Of a stretch of DNA of 64,000 nucleotides, positions 45,643 to 58,478 are shown piece by piece. The translations under genes were made by a program, and so were the position numbers. Where the stretch lies: positions 496,001-560,000 of the forward strand of contig JAOTON010001929.1 in the NCBI GenBank assembly GCA_034440635.1, written 5' to 3'. Numbering within the stretch: the first letter of the stretch is position 1; every line of letters begins with the position of its first letter. The notes below the pieces were generated by a model. It had not been told where the DNA came from. It saw only the letters and a program-made list of their open reading frames with translations, and ran no database searches. The stretch is from Lepas anatifera (taxonomy: Eukaryota > Arthropoda > Thecostraca > Lepadidae).

Positions 45643-45976
45643 ACCCGATCAGTAAGGCCTCTGACGAATGACACCAGGTGCACATTTCCTAAAACATGAA
45701 TTGTGACACTTGCATGGGTGTGAAAGTTTCGAGGGGAAGGACACATCCCAACTACTGAACCAAAGCAGGACGTCCCAGAAGATGAACCAAAACACGTTGG
45801 ACTCGATCTAGATTTTGGCCCCTTTTTCCCTATAACCTCCTTGGATTGCGTAAATGTTACCAATGCAAGCTGCAGTGAAATGTGTGGCTAGCGTCCCCAA
45901 AGACAGCTAATATGTATGATACTCGCCAGTCCCCCTCTCCCTCACATCATCACCTGGTTAAGTCCGTGTCCCCCTC

Positions 45977-46360
45977 CAGTGGCGGATCTAATGGGGGCAA
46001 AAAAGGCATTTCCTCCCAAACGGAAAAGCTCGGGGTAAAACTATGGTTTTTCTTCCCAAAGCGATCGACCTCCTTTTTTCCCCAACTACTTTTTAGTTTA
46101 CAAGCAAAATTTTGGTACTTCAACTTTCAACTTCAAACAGAACCAGTTAAGTTCAGGGTAAATATTGGGGCTTGGATAGGAAAAAAGTATCTCGAGCCCA
46201 AATTTCTCACCCTGTGATGTTTGTTTTGCTTTTCGCCTCTAATACCTACAATTTTCCGACAGGTCATATTTTAGCACAATTTTTCACTGCGTGATGTTTT
46301 TTTTTTTGCTTTTCGACTTTGGTTTGCCCCTCCCAAACCGACCGGCTAGATCTGCCAATG
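45977..46360. mobile_element. hAT-like MITE with CAGTGGCGGATCTA ends
   Basis: Left CAGTGGCGGATCTAATGGGG, right reverse complement CATTGGCAGATCTAGCCGG. Flanks TCCCCCTC and CACCCCTC match at 6 of 8. The interior has a short duplication around TTTTGCTTTTCG. No transposase. Confidence 0.6.
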
Positions 46361-47929
46361 CACCCCTCCCCCAGTAAAAGATATGCGGCACGCCTCTGGC
46401 ACCTGCTGCGCCAATTTCCGAGTTTACCGTACAGTGAAGGTGTTTTACATTTTCTCTTGCAAATGAGTAGACCGGAAGCTCATTTTAGGTGTAAAACCTC
46501 ACTTCCATTAATCTTTGTTCCTGCTGAGTTTGCTGGTTGCCCGCGCTAGCCTGAAACTATCTGCAAATTGAATGCCAAGTTCGGACTTTGGTGGGGCTTC
46601 GCTACGATTAAGATAAGACCAACTCTGGTGATTAACTTTCCACGAAGAAAACCTCTCGATCGATTGCAACACGTTATTTTGTTGCATTGAATGGACGAAG
46701 GTTTTCTACTAATCATCAATAGGCTGAAGACGCGGTTTCTTGTATTTATCTATCAACGAGTCTCGGGGAAACCGCAGTCGACATCAGCCTTTGGAGTTTG
46801 TATGTTGTCATTGGTATAGGAATCCAACCCCATTATTTACAACATCAGTTCGCAGATTCATTCCGTTATCATTTTTTATTTGTATGGATCACGAGTTTCG
46901 GGAAATGGAAAAGGGACAGAACATTTATTTAATGGAAGAAGCTACAGAGTACTGATTTGAAATAAATGCTAGATACAATCTTGATGCAATCAGGATATAT
47001 TAAAAAATGCACACCGCGTGATTCCATCCGGACCAGCAGCTATCTTCCTCAATTGTATAAGCATTACTAATCAAATCCAGGAAATTCCGCCAGGCACCTA
47101 CAGCACCCTTTTACGTGAACATCATGGAGCACAAAATTAAGCAAGTCGCAGCAAGCCCTGCTAAGGAAGATAGCACATAACTACATTTCTTTTTGTTCAC
47201 AAGGCTGCTCAAATGAGAATCATGCATATTACGAAAAGTGTGTTGTGGGAATGACCTAGGACCCTAAAAAGATGATACAGATGACAGTAAAAGCGCTAAA
47301 GGACTGGCAGCCTAAAACGCCAAAGTCCAGAAACTAAAACGTCTAACCCCTAAAAAGCCCAAAAAGGCTACGTCAAGGTAAAGATAAGAAAAAAGCGTGG
47401 GGTGAGGTAAATGCAACACTCAGCGGCTTATGGCACCCTATCTCCAGCAGGTCTTCCGAGAACTTATCATATTACGAAAGTCATAAATTCTGTCCTGCCA
47501 TTTTCTGAAACATTCCTCAGCCGGAGATGTATTGTAAATGTATCCGACAAAAAATAATAACCATAAAAGGCCTCTCCTATGAAGCCTGGCTTGTCCTCTT
47601 GAGATGTTGAAACTACTGATGCAATAGGGTTCGGTTCAGTATTCCCTAGATAACTCTGGTCTGCCTTCGAGAACTACAACGAAAAACAGTAATAAACGGA
47701 CAAAAGCTAAAGACAGTAATACACTAGCTTGTCGTAGTTGTATTGTTTAATGGAGATTCACTACGGCCTCCTCGAGTGAGAAAAACAACTGCAGTGGCTG
47801 AAACTAGCAACTTGTCCTCATCAAGTCAATTCCGCAGAAAGTTCAAAAGCCTCCTGGGAGGTGTTATTGATGCAGCGTTCCATTAATAAAACATTTGAAC
47901 TTTCTGTTTCCTTTTTTAAAATGAGGAGG
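46361..47929. other. No recognisable feature
   Basis: About 1.5 kb without supported exons or element ends. Confidence 0.4.
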
Positions 47930-48292
<363 letters not shown>

Positions 48293-48680
48293 ATAATATA
48301 CCTGGCGAACTTGAAATTAACCTGGTGGTGAACTTGAGCAAACTGGTTTATTTTCTGGTTTAATTTTATGTTCTTTGATTGCGAACCTAATTTTCTAAAA
48401 AAATTTCTCTAGTAATGGCTTCCCTCTCCACATGGTAAATACGGTCATAAATATTTTCATTGAGTAACGGTACTCCAATCTTCCTCAACAGTTAGGTGTC
48501 CCAAAACTCGTGAAATATTTGTCCTCCCCTATTTCGGCAAACAGTCAATAAAAAAGCAAAAGGAATTGACTACAACTTTAACAAAGTTTAACCCTTCCTG
48601 GACTCAAAAATAGTGCTAAAAACAGCTTCACTATTGGATCATTTTTTCGGTTTAAAGGTTAATTCCGAAATATTGCATCT

Positions 48681-48996
48681 CTGGTAGTAAATAAATACAT
48701 GTGCGCTTCTTGCCAAGCGTCATACTTTGGGTCTTCTCAGCGTAGTCTTATCTCCAGAGTTGGGCAACACCAAGGAATTTCAGAAAGAACTAAAAAGGTT
48801 AACAAATCCAGATTATTCGGCAATCAGAGACTACTCTTTTGAATGTGATACACCCATAACCGTAGATCAATTCATGATAATAAATGGAAGCTCATCTTAT
48901 ATTGACCTTAGAATTTCAGAATTACTTTGTATACATGAAATTAAACCAGTTCTAAACAATAATAACTCGGCCTTTTTCTTAAGCATTGTAGAATAG
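48681..48996 (+). pseudogene. Penelope-like element, GIY-YIG endonuclease fragment 1
   Basis: Two plus-strand frames join into the C-terminal GIY-YIG nuclease of a Penelope-like retroelement. The first reads VVNKYMCASCQASYFGSSQR and SLISRVGQHQGIS, the C-x-x-C-x-A-S-Y-x-G and R-x-x-x-H core. After a frameshift near 48805 the second reads NPDYSAIRDYSFECDTPITV, DQFMIINGSSSYIDLRISEL and LCIHEIKPVLNNNNSAFFLS, with the family's LRxxExLxIxxxKPxLN end, and stops at 48996. The reverse transcriptase part is missing. Such 5'-truncated copies are usual for retroelements. Confidence 0.8.
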
Positions 48997-49065
48997 TTGA
49001 AATGCGAACAACTTTTAAAAAAGTACAGCCGCTGTTGTGTGGTGATTTTATATTTTAACTGCATT

Positions 49066-49131
49066 GATTGATTGATTATTGGGGCTTAAGGGCCGCACCA
49101 ACCTTAGTGGTTATATAGCGCTATTTGAACT
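49066..49131 (-). mobile_element. SINE tail fragment with (AATC)n end
   Basis: The reverse complement reads TATATAACCACTAAGG then TTGGTGCGGCCCTTAAGCCC and ends in AATCAATCAAT. This shows how the SINE family terminates. Confidence 0.55.
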
Positions 49132-49240
49132 GCAATCCGTGTGTTTTATGTACTGTTGTACATTTAGATATGCCTTCGGCAATTATGCCTCCTCGAACGT
49201 GATCCTGTCGGCTATTTGCTTATTGCTGATGATGTTTCTG

Positions 49241-50948
49241 TTAACCTGCGCCCCGGTGGACCTGTCGAGCTACCTTTGCGCTGGTGGGGGTGTTTGAACA
49301 TCCCCTCTCGAAGTCGGCCCCTATGCGGAATGGCGAAAAAATGCGAAGGCTGTTGGATAGTGCATACAAATTCATGAAGAAACTATATATTAGTCACTTT
49401 TGGGCTCAGGTCAACATTGAGGTCATGACAGGTCAAAGAATGTAGCCTTTTGTGTAGAGTTTTGAACTCTAGCATCTGACAGAGTTGAGTTAGAATCATT
49501 TTATAGGCACCATTTGCTTCCTCTCATTACGGAAAATCGAATGATATATCATATGAACATACCAGGTCAAAACACAAAATTGACTTGATCTCAGTTTAAA
49601 TCAAGGTCACTTTTTAACCTAGCCTAGTCAATATGCATATCAATCGACTCGCAATAGCAATCTGAATGCAATGATATTAGAATAAAAGCTGTATCATCAT
49701 GTATGTAAAGCTATTGACCTTAGTCTAAAACCTGCTTAAGTAGCCCCAGATGACCTCTCAGACGAACAGGTCAAAAATTGCAACATGAACTTGTAAAGAG
49801 GCTCATGATACTACGATTTGGAGAATATGAAGGTATTCTCAGCTGTATCTACACAAACACAGTTTTCCAATTTCTGTTTTTCCCATGCATTTCCAATGGA
49901 AAGGTCATGGTCCGTACTTGACTTTACGTCATCGATATGAAAATACCGGAAAAGATTTTGGACAACTCGGTGGGCCCATTACGTGGTGTAAGTTTAAATC
50001 CGATAGATTCACCCATTCCTCACTTATGCCACCTGAAACATTTTTGGAGGTGAAGTCACTTGACCTGCACTGGTGACTGAACCTGAGATGACCAAACCTT
50101 AACACGCGCATTGACGGGGGTCTGTGCCACCTTCGCTTTGACGGGGGGCGGGTACCCGTCCCCCCTAAGATCTCGAGAACCACGGTAGGTAGCGAAAAAT
50201 GGGAAACGGCGTTGGGTAGCCCATCCGTTTCTCCATCGAAAATATTTAAACCCTTTTTTGTGAGGTCACATTTAAGGTCATGAGAGATCAAAATATGCCG
50301 CCATAGGCATAACATGTAAATTAAGTTTTTCGGCCATTACATCTGAACAAGTAAGGGTAGAGCAAAACGACTTGAAACTGTATGAATCCTCGCCGCAAGC
50401 CGAATCAAATGATATATAATTTGACCTTGCTAGGGCAACTCAGGGATTTGACCTGGCCTGAGGTCAGGTCAGGGTCAAATTATATAAAATGCATATCATT
50501 AGAACCTCAAAGCCCAGGTAAATCTAATGGGGAGCTAAAATAAACGCTCTATCACCATCCGTTGCTGAGTTATTCCATGAAAACAATTTTTCTCATGTAT
50601 TTCCAATGGAGAGGTCATGCCACGTACCTGACCTTAGGTCATCGATATCAAAAATACGGGAACATAGTTTAGAGAACTCGGTGGGGCCATTATGTGATAT
50701 GAGTTTCAATCGGATAAGTTCACCCTGCTCCGACTTATGCTATCTTAAACTTTTTTTGAGGTCGGGTCACTTGACCTGTACTGGTGACCTGACCTGATAT
50801 GACCTAAGCTTAAAATTTTCACAGAAGTTGTACAAATGATGAGGAAAAAGGTATGCCAAGTATGGCGGTGTTTCGCGCTGCCGTTTTTTTCGTGCTTCCG
50901 GAAAAACCCGAAGGGGTGTTCAAACACCCCCACCGGTGCGAGGGCTAA
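49241..50948 (+). mobile_element. TTAA element, family E, chimeric with family B
   Basis: The left end TTAACCTGCGCCCCGGTGG has a doubled unit with spacer GAGCTACCTTTGC and palindrome GGGTGTTTGAACATCCC. The right end is GGGGTGTTCAAACACCCC then ACCGGTGCGAGGGCTAA (TTAA degraded). From 50099 to about 50860 the interior is family B, starting TTAACACGCGCATTGACGGG at the TTAA found in the related AACCTTAAAATTTTCACAG site. B's far terminus is missing and the sequence passes smoothly into the E tail. Recombination between the duplicated TTAAAATTTTCACAG stretches explains this. No ORF. Confidence 0.7.
50099..50860 (+). mobile_element. TTAA element, family B copy 4, right end lost
   Basis: The left end is intact with doubled unit, GAACCACGGTAGGTAGCGAA and the B body, including CAGGTCAGGGTCAAATTATA. 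The single-unit end and its TTAA are replaced by the tail of family E. Confidence 0.8.
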
Positions 50949-52781
50949 ACAAGACTGGTGTCGTCCCTTGTTTTTTTTAAATTTTGCAGCAAAGATATTC
51001 TAATATTTTTCCTGTAAATCTGAAAGATTCTAATATCTGCCATTATCAAATGCGCTGCACACATTTTACTCTTGCGGACTTGAGAAAATTTAACATGCCC
51101 TCGAATACACACTAATCAGAAAAAACATCAATATTGTCACAGTTATACCAAGTTCGCAAGTAGAAAGTAATGCCCACCCGACATGTCAGCTTACAACTAT
51201 CCATTAGTGCTTAGCCAAAGTTGCTGAGGATTATGAATCTGTCTTATTCCTAAGCCTTACAGTTTTCGCAGTTTCATGTAAGGAGCATAAATCACGTTAA
51301 AGGCGGAACCAGGAATTAAGATCGGGGAGTGGCATTTCTGAGAGGAAGTGACATTTCAAGCGGGGCGCCATTAACCCTTCAGGAAGACGCTGCGACCATT
51401 TAAAGGGGTGCCAAGGCTCGATAGGCGGCAATTCCCCGTCTGGACCCGCCCATGAATTTCAGGTTCTTAAAGACACTACTTCTAAAAGGTCTTCTAAAAG
51501 GTCAGTAAAGTTCAGAGCATGATAAATAGTTGACTCTAAGGACTAGAGCAAGTCAGGATTCCATCAGCGTTTGTCCTTTACAAACCCTCATTGGGTCGGC
51601 TTGGCTCTGATGCGCGGTTCTCCTGACCTGTTGTGTGGCGCGTATTGTTTCTGAACACAGAGTGACACAGTTTCGTGCCATAGGAACGGAAATAGCACGT
51701 GCCGTGACGTCATAGAACAGTCGAACTGTCACGTGAGAGCCAAACTCTCCGAAAAGTGTCATGACTACCCAAAGTAACGTCGGGTCTTACACCTTTTTTT
51801 GGGGGGCGAGGGGGTGAGACGCTCTTCAAACTCTCCATGAGAAGCGGACACATTTCTTGAAACGGTTGGACACCCAACACCACATAAATGTCAGAATCCC
51901 TATCTGACACGCCGAATAAATTATACGTGTATCATTAGAAGATAGGGTGGCAAGTGGGAACCTACCTACCCTTCGCTGCAGAATTTATTAATTTTTATAT
52001 CATTCGCGGTGGACTTCGGCTTCACCTAAGGCCCGCTTGTCATATCAATCGATACAAAATGAATAAATTTCGCATCTCCAGTCGGATATACCCCAAAATC
52101 ACCTTTCTCAGGAAAAAAAACATTCAAAGGACTGCTGCCCAAGCCTGATATTGTGGTGAAAAGAACCCATTTGAACGTTGGAACGCCCCGATCAGTCTGC
52201 ATCATGAATAAAACATACTTTTGCAGCTCAGGAAGAATTTTCCCGAGGTAGTCGGGGAAGACTGTGGGCAATCGGAAACGAAGCTTGACGCAGTGTTCCA
52301 CACAAGCTGGAGAGCAATACATTGAACAGTGTGAAAAGTGACATTCGTTAAAATATAGGATCATGCAAAATAATTCCATGTAGGACATTTTGAGGGTTAC
52401 ACTTCATCTTGTAGTTTAGCGACTTTGCTGAGACTCTACATTGGAGCCTCCGCCACTGGATGGGTGCAGCTCTCAATCTGCCGTGGAATTGAATTCCATA
52501 TCAGCACTTACACAGGAGGAGTTTCCGCTCCGTTGCGCTTTATTTGAGCGGCATAATCGTGCAGACGGGCGGAGAGATGTCCGATGGAGATTTCCTGCAG
52601 CCGTGCAGGCCTGCACCTGAGTCAGTGGTCTCCGAATCGCGCTAACCTGGCCCTGTTGTCAGGAGGATGGGGAGAAATTTGCCCTGGCTTGGATTTTTCG
52701 TTATAGCTTTAAACTCTAGCTTTATTGATCATGCAGTCTTAATAAAAAATAAATATATAATTTAATAATTAAATATAATAT
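50949..52781. other. Mostly unassigned; family G copy at 51299-51454
   Basis: 51299-51454 has AAGGCGGAACCAGGAATTAA at the left and TCTGGACCCGCCCATG at the right with GGGGCGCC units between, a G-type MITE. The remainder has no supported gene. Confidence 0.45.
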
Positions 52782-53084
52782 AAAAAAAAAAAAAACCCCC
52801 CCCCCTTTCCCCCAGGGGGGGGGACACCCCCCCCCCCCCGGGTGGGGGGGTTAGGGAAAGAACACCCCCCCCCCCCCCCCAAAAAAAAAAAAAAACAAAA
52901 AAAAAAAATAAAAAAAAAATTTTTTAGTCCCCCCCCCCGGGGGGGGGTTTGCCCCCCCCCCCCCCCAAAAAAACACCCCCCCCCTCCCCCCCCCCCCCCC
53001 CCCAAAAAAAAAAAACAATTCCCCCCCCCCCCTCCCCCTCCCCTCCCGCTCAACAAAAAAAAAAAAAAAAAAAAATAAAAAAAA

Positions 53085-53144
<60 letters not shown>

Positions 53145-53178
53145 ATTGGGATATAAATTGGGGGAAAAAAAAAAAAAA
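52782..53178. other. Homopolymer-rich sequence, probable assembly artefact
   Basis: About 400 bp made almost wholly of runs of A, C and G (for example C11, A40-class runs) with hardly any normal sequence. It sits abruptly between ordinary flanks. It has no known biological counterpart and looks like a badly called gap fill. The proline- and lysine-rich or glycine-rich open frames here are meaningless. Confidence 0.8.
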
Positions 53179-53769
53179 GTCGTCTCAGCCTGAGAATGTT
53201 TGTGTGTATGTTCTTAGTGTACGCTTGTACTTTTACCTTTGTCCCCTGTGTTCATAATCGGTTTAATACTGGCTTCACCTATAAGTGGGGGCGCGACCCT
53301 TGGTGATCACAATAAAAATGAATATATGATTTTGTTTTAAAAGAGATCATGTGGAACATTGTCATTTGCAATGTCTTATCTGCCATAATGTATGGGACAT
53401 TTCTTTAAAAAAAATTTAAATACGTCATTTACATCAGGGAGCTCTCCGAAAACACGTGCCCTGGAACAGAGCCCATAAACAAAAACTGCATGTTTGAAGT
53501 GGTGCCGCACTGAAGTCTGGGCACGGATAATCTCCAAACTGCTTACGTCAGATAAGGCCACCATGGAAGGAACTGGCAACCCAGCGATGACACAAAAAAT
53601 AGATGTTTTCCTTCTCACGAAACAACCAGATTTTGACCGAATGTTTTACAAACAAAAAACACTTTGTTTTGCACGATTTGCGGGAGTGTTGTCCCCCCCC
53701 CCCCCTCTAAAGGCCCTGCACTACATGGGTACCACAAAACCACTGACTTCGTGTTTTCTTATCATTGAC
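53179..53769. other. No recognisable feature
   Basis: A minus-strand frame 53376-53618 has no family features I recognise. Confidence 0.35.
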
Positions 53770-54231
53770 TTAAAGGGAATATGACACCCTGCTCGATTCC
53801 TGGAATTTATTGTAATTAGTGGTACTTTTAGCCAAAAACATGAAAGCGTCCATGATTTCTCTGAAAAATGTACAATAACCTTAATAATTTTATTTTTAAA
53901 ATGCTCCTCTAGGGAAAGAAATAAATATTTGCCTGTGGATGATTGATGTCATGATCTGGCAACCACTACCATAATCGATACGCTTCAAGGGCTTCGATTG
54001 GCTGATACTCACCGTGACGTCAGCATATGTCGTCACACCAACAGCCATGACAACTGTGGTCTGCTGCTAAGGGTACATGAGGGGTACATTTCAGGTAGGT
54101 TTTAGCTTTTTCTATGGAAATCTTGAGTTCCAGGACAAATTATATATTGAGTACCGGGTTTTCCGACTTGCTTTACAACTTGGTTCTATCTCAGTTAAAA
54201 TCACGTTATGAAGGTGCCGTATTCCCTTTAA
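53770..54231 (+). mobile_element. TTAA MITE, family C copy 4
   Basis: 462 bp, TTAAAGGGAATATGACACC to GGTGCCGTATTCCCTTTAA, both ends intact. Contains GATTGGCTGATACTCACCGT and GACGTCAGCATATGTCGTCA. Confidence 0.9.
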
Positions 54232-54798
54232 GCGCGTAATACGGATGATTCTCTCTCTCCACCGCGTCGGAGCCACAGCGGGAAGACAGACTCTCCTTAG
54301 GGCCTCGTTTCAGAAAAATTGTGGAAATGCGACGTATTTTACAGCACACGCATCTGCAAAGTTAGGCTGTATCCTGATTTCGCATTGATAAGGACCGGTG
54401 ACTTCCACACGAAAGCGGCGCAGGAAATAAATGCGGGGCGATTTGTGCCTGGTTCCTGGTTGGAATGACATCACTCAAATAGTTTGGATACTTGCTATTT
54501 TAACATTTAAGAGTGAATCATTATTTTCAAATTAATTAAGCAGACAATACACCATTAATTTGGATATTTTTCATATTTTCGCTCCACCATTTTAATCGGG
54601 TTCCAGCACAATCTATGTTGGTCACAATCATGGTATTGGTCACATTTCACATTGTTCTATTCATTTTTATAAATTTTGTTCAAGTTGTTCCTGGTAAGAC
54701 TGCTGGAGTCGGAGTCTCACTAAGTCATCAGGGACTTGTCACGGAGACCCCGACCCCACCACCCGAACGAGCAACTCCCTCAAAGGAGGGTTAATTTA

Positions 54799-54960
54799 GA
54801 AGCCAAAGTTTAACGTCCCAAAAGCACAGGGACGGCCGCCCCGCTCAAGTACCCTCCACCAGTCGTTGCCAGCCGACCTGTACGTCGGGTAAACTATTGG
54901 CGCCGGAGCGTCTCTGGGGAACCGATCCAGACGAACATGCACTGCCACTGCATGCTTCTG
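54799..54960 (-). mobile_element. Retroelement 3' tail-like segment (tentative)
   Basis: The reverse complement contains CCGTCCCTGTGCTTTTGGGA then CGTTAAACTTTGGC, a GTTAAAC ending like that of some SINE/LINE tails. GC content is higher than in the flanks. No promoter boxes found. Confidence 0.3.
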
Positions 54961-55082
54961 AGCAGCGGGCCGAGCCCATCTACACTGGCTACGGGCGGCA
55001 AATATATCCTTATGATCAGACAAATAAAATGTTGCATGCACATATGGTGCCTAAGTTTCCTATGTCCCAATATATGCTATAT

Positions 55083-55086
<4 letters not shown>

Positions 55087-55147
<61 letters not shown>
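55087..55147. repeat. (TA)n microsatellite
   Basis: About 60 bp of uninterrupted TA. Confidence 0.98.
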
Positions 55148-55150
<3 letters not shown>

Positions 55151-55649
55151 ATTCCTCTGTCCGAATATATGCAACAATATCAGCGAAGTCTTGTTATAAA
55201 GCCTATGAAACATCTCTCGACATCTGCTAATTCCACACTAATCTGGACAAAATATGGAGCTCATTTAAGCTCACCTCGTTTATGACCCGAGATACACGAG
55301 AATCGTCATTACCAGGCTCTCGTACGCGCTATGACGTCATACACGACCGGGATGAAAAATGGCGCGAGCCAGACGAAATGTGGCGCCTGCGAACATACTA
55401 TTGTAAGAATAAATGCATGTTCATTCACTTCGTTCGAATGTAACATTTTCGTTTCGTTAGTTGGTACAGCTATTGTTTCGTCCTTTCTTATTTTGTTTTA
55501 GAGTCATGTAACATGTATAATGCTATTTTTTCCTTTATTATTACTCCTACGAATTAGCTCCCAGCCACTTTTTCTAAATAATGACCAGGACCGAGTGGGA
55601 ATAACGTGCCAGACACCTGGACATATGGGTCGATTGGTCCGCTGGGTCG

Positions 55650-56095
55650 GTATACATACATACATACTTTATTTCAACAAAAGACAACACAAAAGATAAC
55701 ATATGCAACGATCGGTGCAAAAACGCCGAGGCGTTTGAATCAAGGCACCTCTCGCTAGTTATAAGTCGAGGGCTCGAGATACAGCGCCACCGGAAGCCAT
55801 TCCAACCCGCTATATAGAAAGTAGTTGCGGCAGACGACACCAGCGTGCCCTACTGACAATTTTGTTAAAATCGTCTAGTGCTTCTGACAAAATTTTGAGC
55901 CTCCTGAGCTACAAGCCTGTCTATACCTTTTGGCAGATTATGTCCATGAAGCAGGATTTTAAACTGTCGGGGCTGGTAAAGGTTCTGAAATTCCCTCCTA
56001 TGATGTCTGTGATATTTTCTAAGAGGACTTCCATTTGCGCAGCGTACCTGACACATAACAAAAGTATGCCAATAGAGCGTACTGAGACTGCTCAT
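55650..56095 (-). pseudogene. LINE (L2/CR1-like) 3' end with C-terminal coding fragment
   Basis: Minus strand. LLLCVRYAAQMEVLLENITD then IIGGNFRTFTSPDSLK matches the HFLL-x-C-x-x-Y-x-x-x-R-x-x-LL-x-x-I segment near the C-terminus of L2/CR1 ORF2. After a frameshift near 55950 it continues ILLHGHNLPKGIDRL, VAQEAQNFVRSTRRF and a TAA at 55865. The closing F(I/V)..T.RF is typical. About 200 bp of 3' untranslated sequence follows, with AATAAA and a short (TATG)n tail at about 55653-55670, as in LINEs that end in short repeats rather than poly(A). Confidence 0.7.
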
Positions 56096-56171
56096 GTACC
56101 TGGGGTAAATCTCCACGACCAGGGTCTTCAGCGTTCAAATTTCAAAGGAAGCAGTTGGAGGCACCCTGAAC

Positions 56172-56440
56172 CATAGGCAGATCCAGGATTTCTGATCGGG
56201 GAAGGGGGCACCTTCGGGGGGGATGAGGGCGTCATCCGAACCAGGGACCGGCAAAACATCAGTTGGGCGCAAAATCCTATCAATGGGCGCTGATTTTCGC
56301 ATTCTGGGGGTGGAGAGGGGGAGGTGAGAAGCGACATTTCAGGGGCACCATTGGTGTTCCAGGGGGCGCCGTGACCAGTTCAGGGGGCGTGGAGGGTCGA
56401 TGGGAGGACCTGTCCCCTTTGCCCCCTGGATCCGCGTATG
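56172..56440. mobile_element. hAT-like MITE, family G copy 5
   Basis: CATAGGCAGATCCAGGATTT to CTGGATCCGCGTATG. Flanks CCCTGAAC and CCCCGAAG match at 6 of 8. GGCGC-rich interior as in the copy at 23976. Confidence 0.65.
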
Positions 56441-58478
56441 CCCCGAAGTCCTTGATTCAAACAAGGTGTGTGACACTGATACAACTGTAGTCGGCTCGTG
56501 CGGCTGCTCCCGGTCAGCGCCCTGTCGGGCGGTCGGCAGGTCGCCGTCCCCTGCCCGCACCCCTGTCGGGCGCCTGACCGGTCACCCTCCCCTGCTCTGT
56601 GCGTGGGCTGGCTTGCGCCGAGGCGTGGCTGGGCGTGGGGCCGATTGGGGCAATTCGGTATGGTGAGTGCGGCGTGGTCATGTGTGCGCCCCTGCGCGAG
56701 CGCTGGCCATAGCCGGGGCGGGATGACCCGTCGCAAGTGAGACCTGTGGAGGCGGGGGCATTGGAAGCCCGGTGCTGGGCGTGACGGTCATGTTGTGTTG
56801 CCAGGCGTGGCCTAATATACTCAGGACTAGGCTCGATTGTCTACACAACTATGTTTTGTACAATGCGCCGAGCAATCGGTCGTGCCACTCAGAAATATAC
56901 AGCATGTCAGTTACTCCCGGTGTGGTCCATTTCAGGTAGATACAGGCAAGTGTAATTCTAATATTAAAATTGTGCGGAAATATCCTATCAAATATTTGGT
57001 CTGTTTCCACGTTATCGCTTCTAGCAAATAGTTTTGATTGAGTCGACCAGTTTTTCCACCACCGTTTGCCGATGCCGTACCCTGAGCAGCAGTAATTTTT
57101 TACAGATGGGCAAGAGATTTCGGTAGAAGTCCCTCATCGGCCATACTCCAGCAACCTTGCAATGCAATTATCTAATCAGGGCCAAAGTGGGAACCCATGT
57201 CGGAGGGATATCAGACAGAAGCCAAACTAGCAGATTACGAGGCAGCGTTTCAAAGTGCTCAACACAATCTAATCATTCCAAAACCGAGCAACAAAAATCG
57301 TATCGTCTGCAAAAAACTGGTTTGCCTCGTATCTCTTTAGCGGGCGTCGGCGGGCCACCCTGGCAACCGATTGGGTTTCAGTAGCCTTGGGTGTGCCGCA
57401 AGGATATTTGGTGACTCCTCATATTTTCCTTCTTTGTAAATTTATTTTGGCGTGAAATATATTTCCGAAGAGTTTGATATGTGGGACTACGAACTTGATC
57501 ACCTTTCAGAAATCGTTGACGATAGGCAAAGGGTTAAATAGATTCACCGGTCCGGTGGCACCGCCTGAGGACATGGCCTCGCCTGTCACTGGAGCAGTCC
57601 TCTGTTCTGCCGGGCCCGAGATATCAAGATAGCCCTGCCGTGTCAGACGGGTCAGACGTGTCAGCCGCGTCAGACGGGGGATCCAGATGAAAAGGGGAGA
57701 CTCGGAAGGGGATCATGGACTTTTCAGGCCATTTCCGTCCAGTCAACGCCATATGGTCAGTCTTAAAATTCAACATTAAAGGGGATACGGTGACCACTAG
57801 TTTCCCTATCTATGGTGGGGCCGTATGACCTTAGATGTCGATGCGCCCTAAAACAGCAAATATCTATGGTGGGGTGTGTGAAAGGGAGCTCGCAGGCAAA
57901 CTGTCCCGTAAGGGTGCAGCTAAATGGAGAAATCTGTCGTGTGCAGAGTGAATGAGTCTGGTGCGAATACTCGAACAGGTTTTTGGGTCTGGGCCGCAAG
58001 ATAGAAAACAAGTTTGATAGTAGATTAACATTTCGACTGAATTCCGGCTGCTAAACTGCACAAAACCAATCTAAACGTGAACATGTAATTTGCATTTAAA
58101 CACTGATTTTACTATTCATTGGGGGTGGTCCGGGCGCACCCAAATAATGAAAAAATTCGCATCCCACCTCTCCTGCACGTTGGCGTAGCATTCCTCGTAT
58201 TTCTAAGAGCTCGATGCGGTATTCTGACAAGTAAATATTTTGGTTGAATAGACTCTGACATGTTCTGCCTTTTAGATGCTGTTTTTATGAACCTTTTCGC
58301 ACTGTGCGAAAAGTGTTCTTATCGTGAAATGATTCCGTTTGTTGTCTCGATGTACAGTGCATATCATTTACCATTTACGTCGCATTGCATGCACTGTTGG
58401 CGTTTGATATTGTCTCGATTGATTTGATCCGCCACGGGATGCGTGTGTAGTGTGGCACAAATTTCCCCGTATAGTTGT
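56441..58478. other. Unassigned; GC-rich patch then ordinary sequence
   Basis: 56490-56800 is markedly GC-rich, with CCCTGTCGGGCG repeated twice. Four GTCAGNCGN units lie at 57643-57678. No exon could be supported. Confidence 0.4.

Noticed and set aside
52769..53257. Pro/Lys-rich and Gly/Phe-rich open frames
   Set aside because: They come from homopolymer runs that are probably artefactual.
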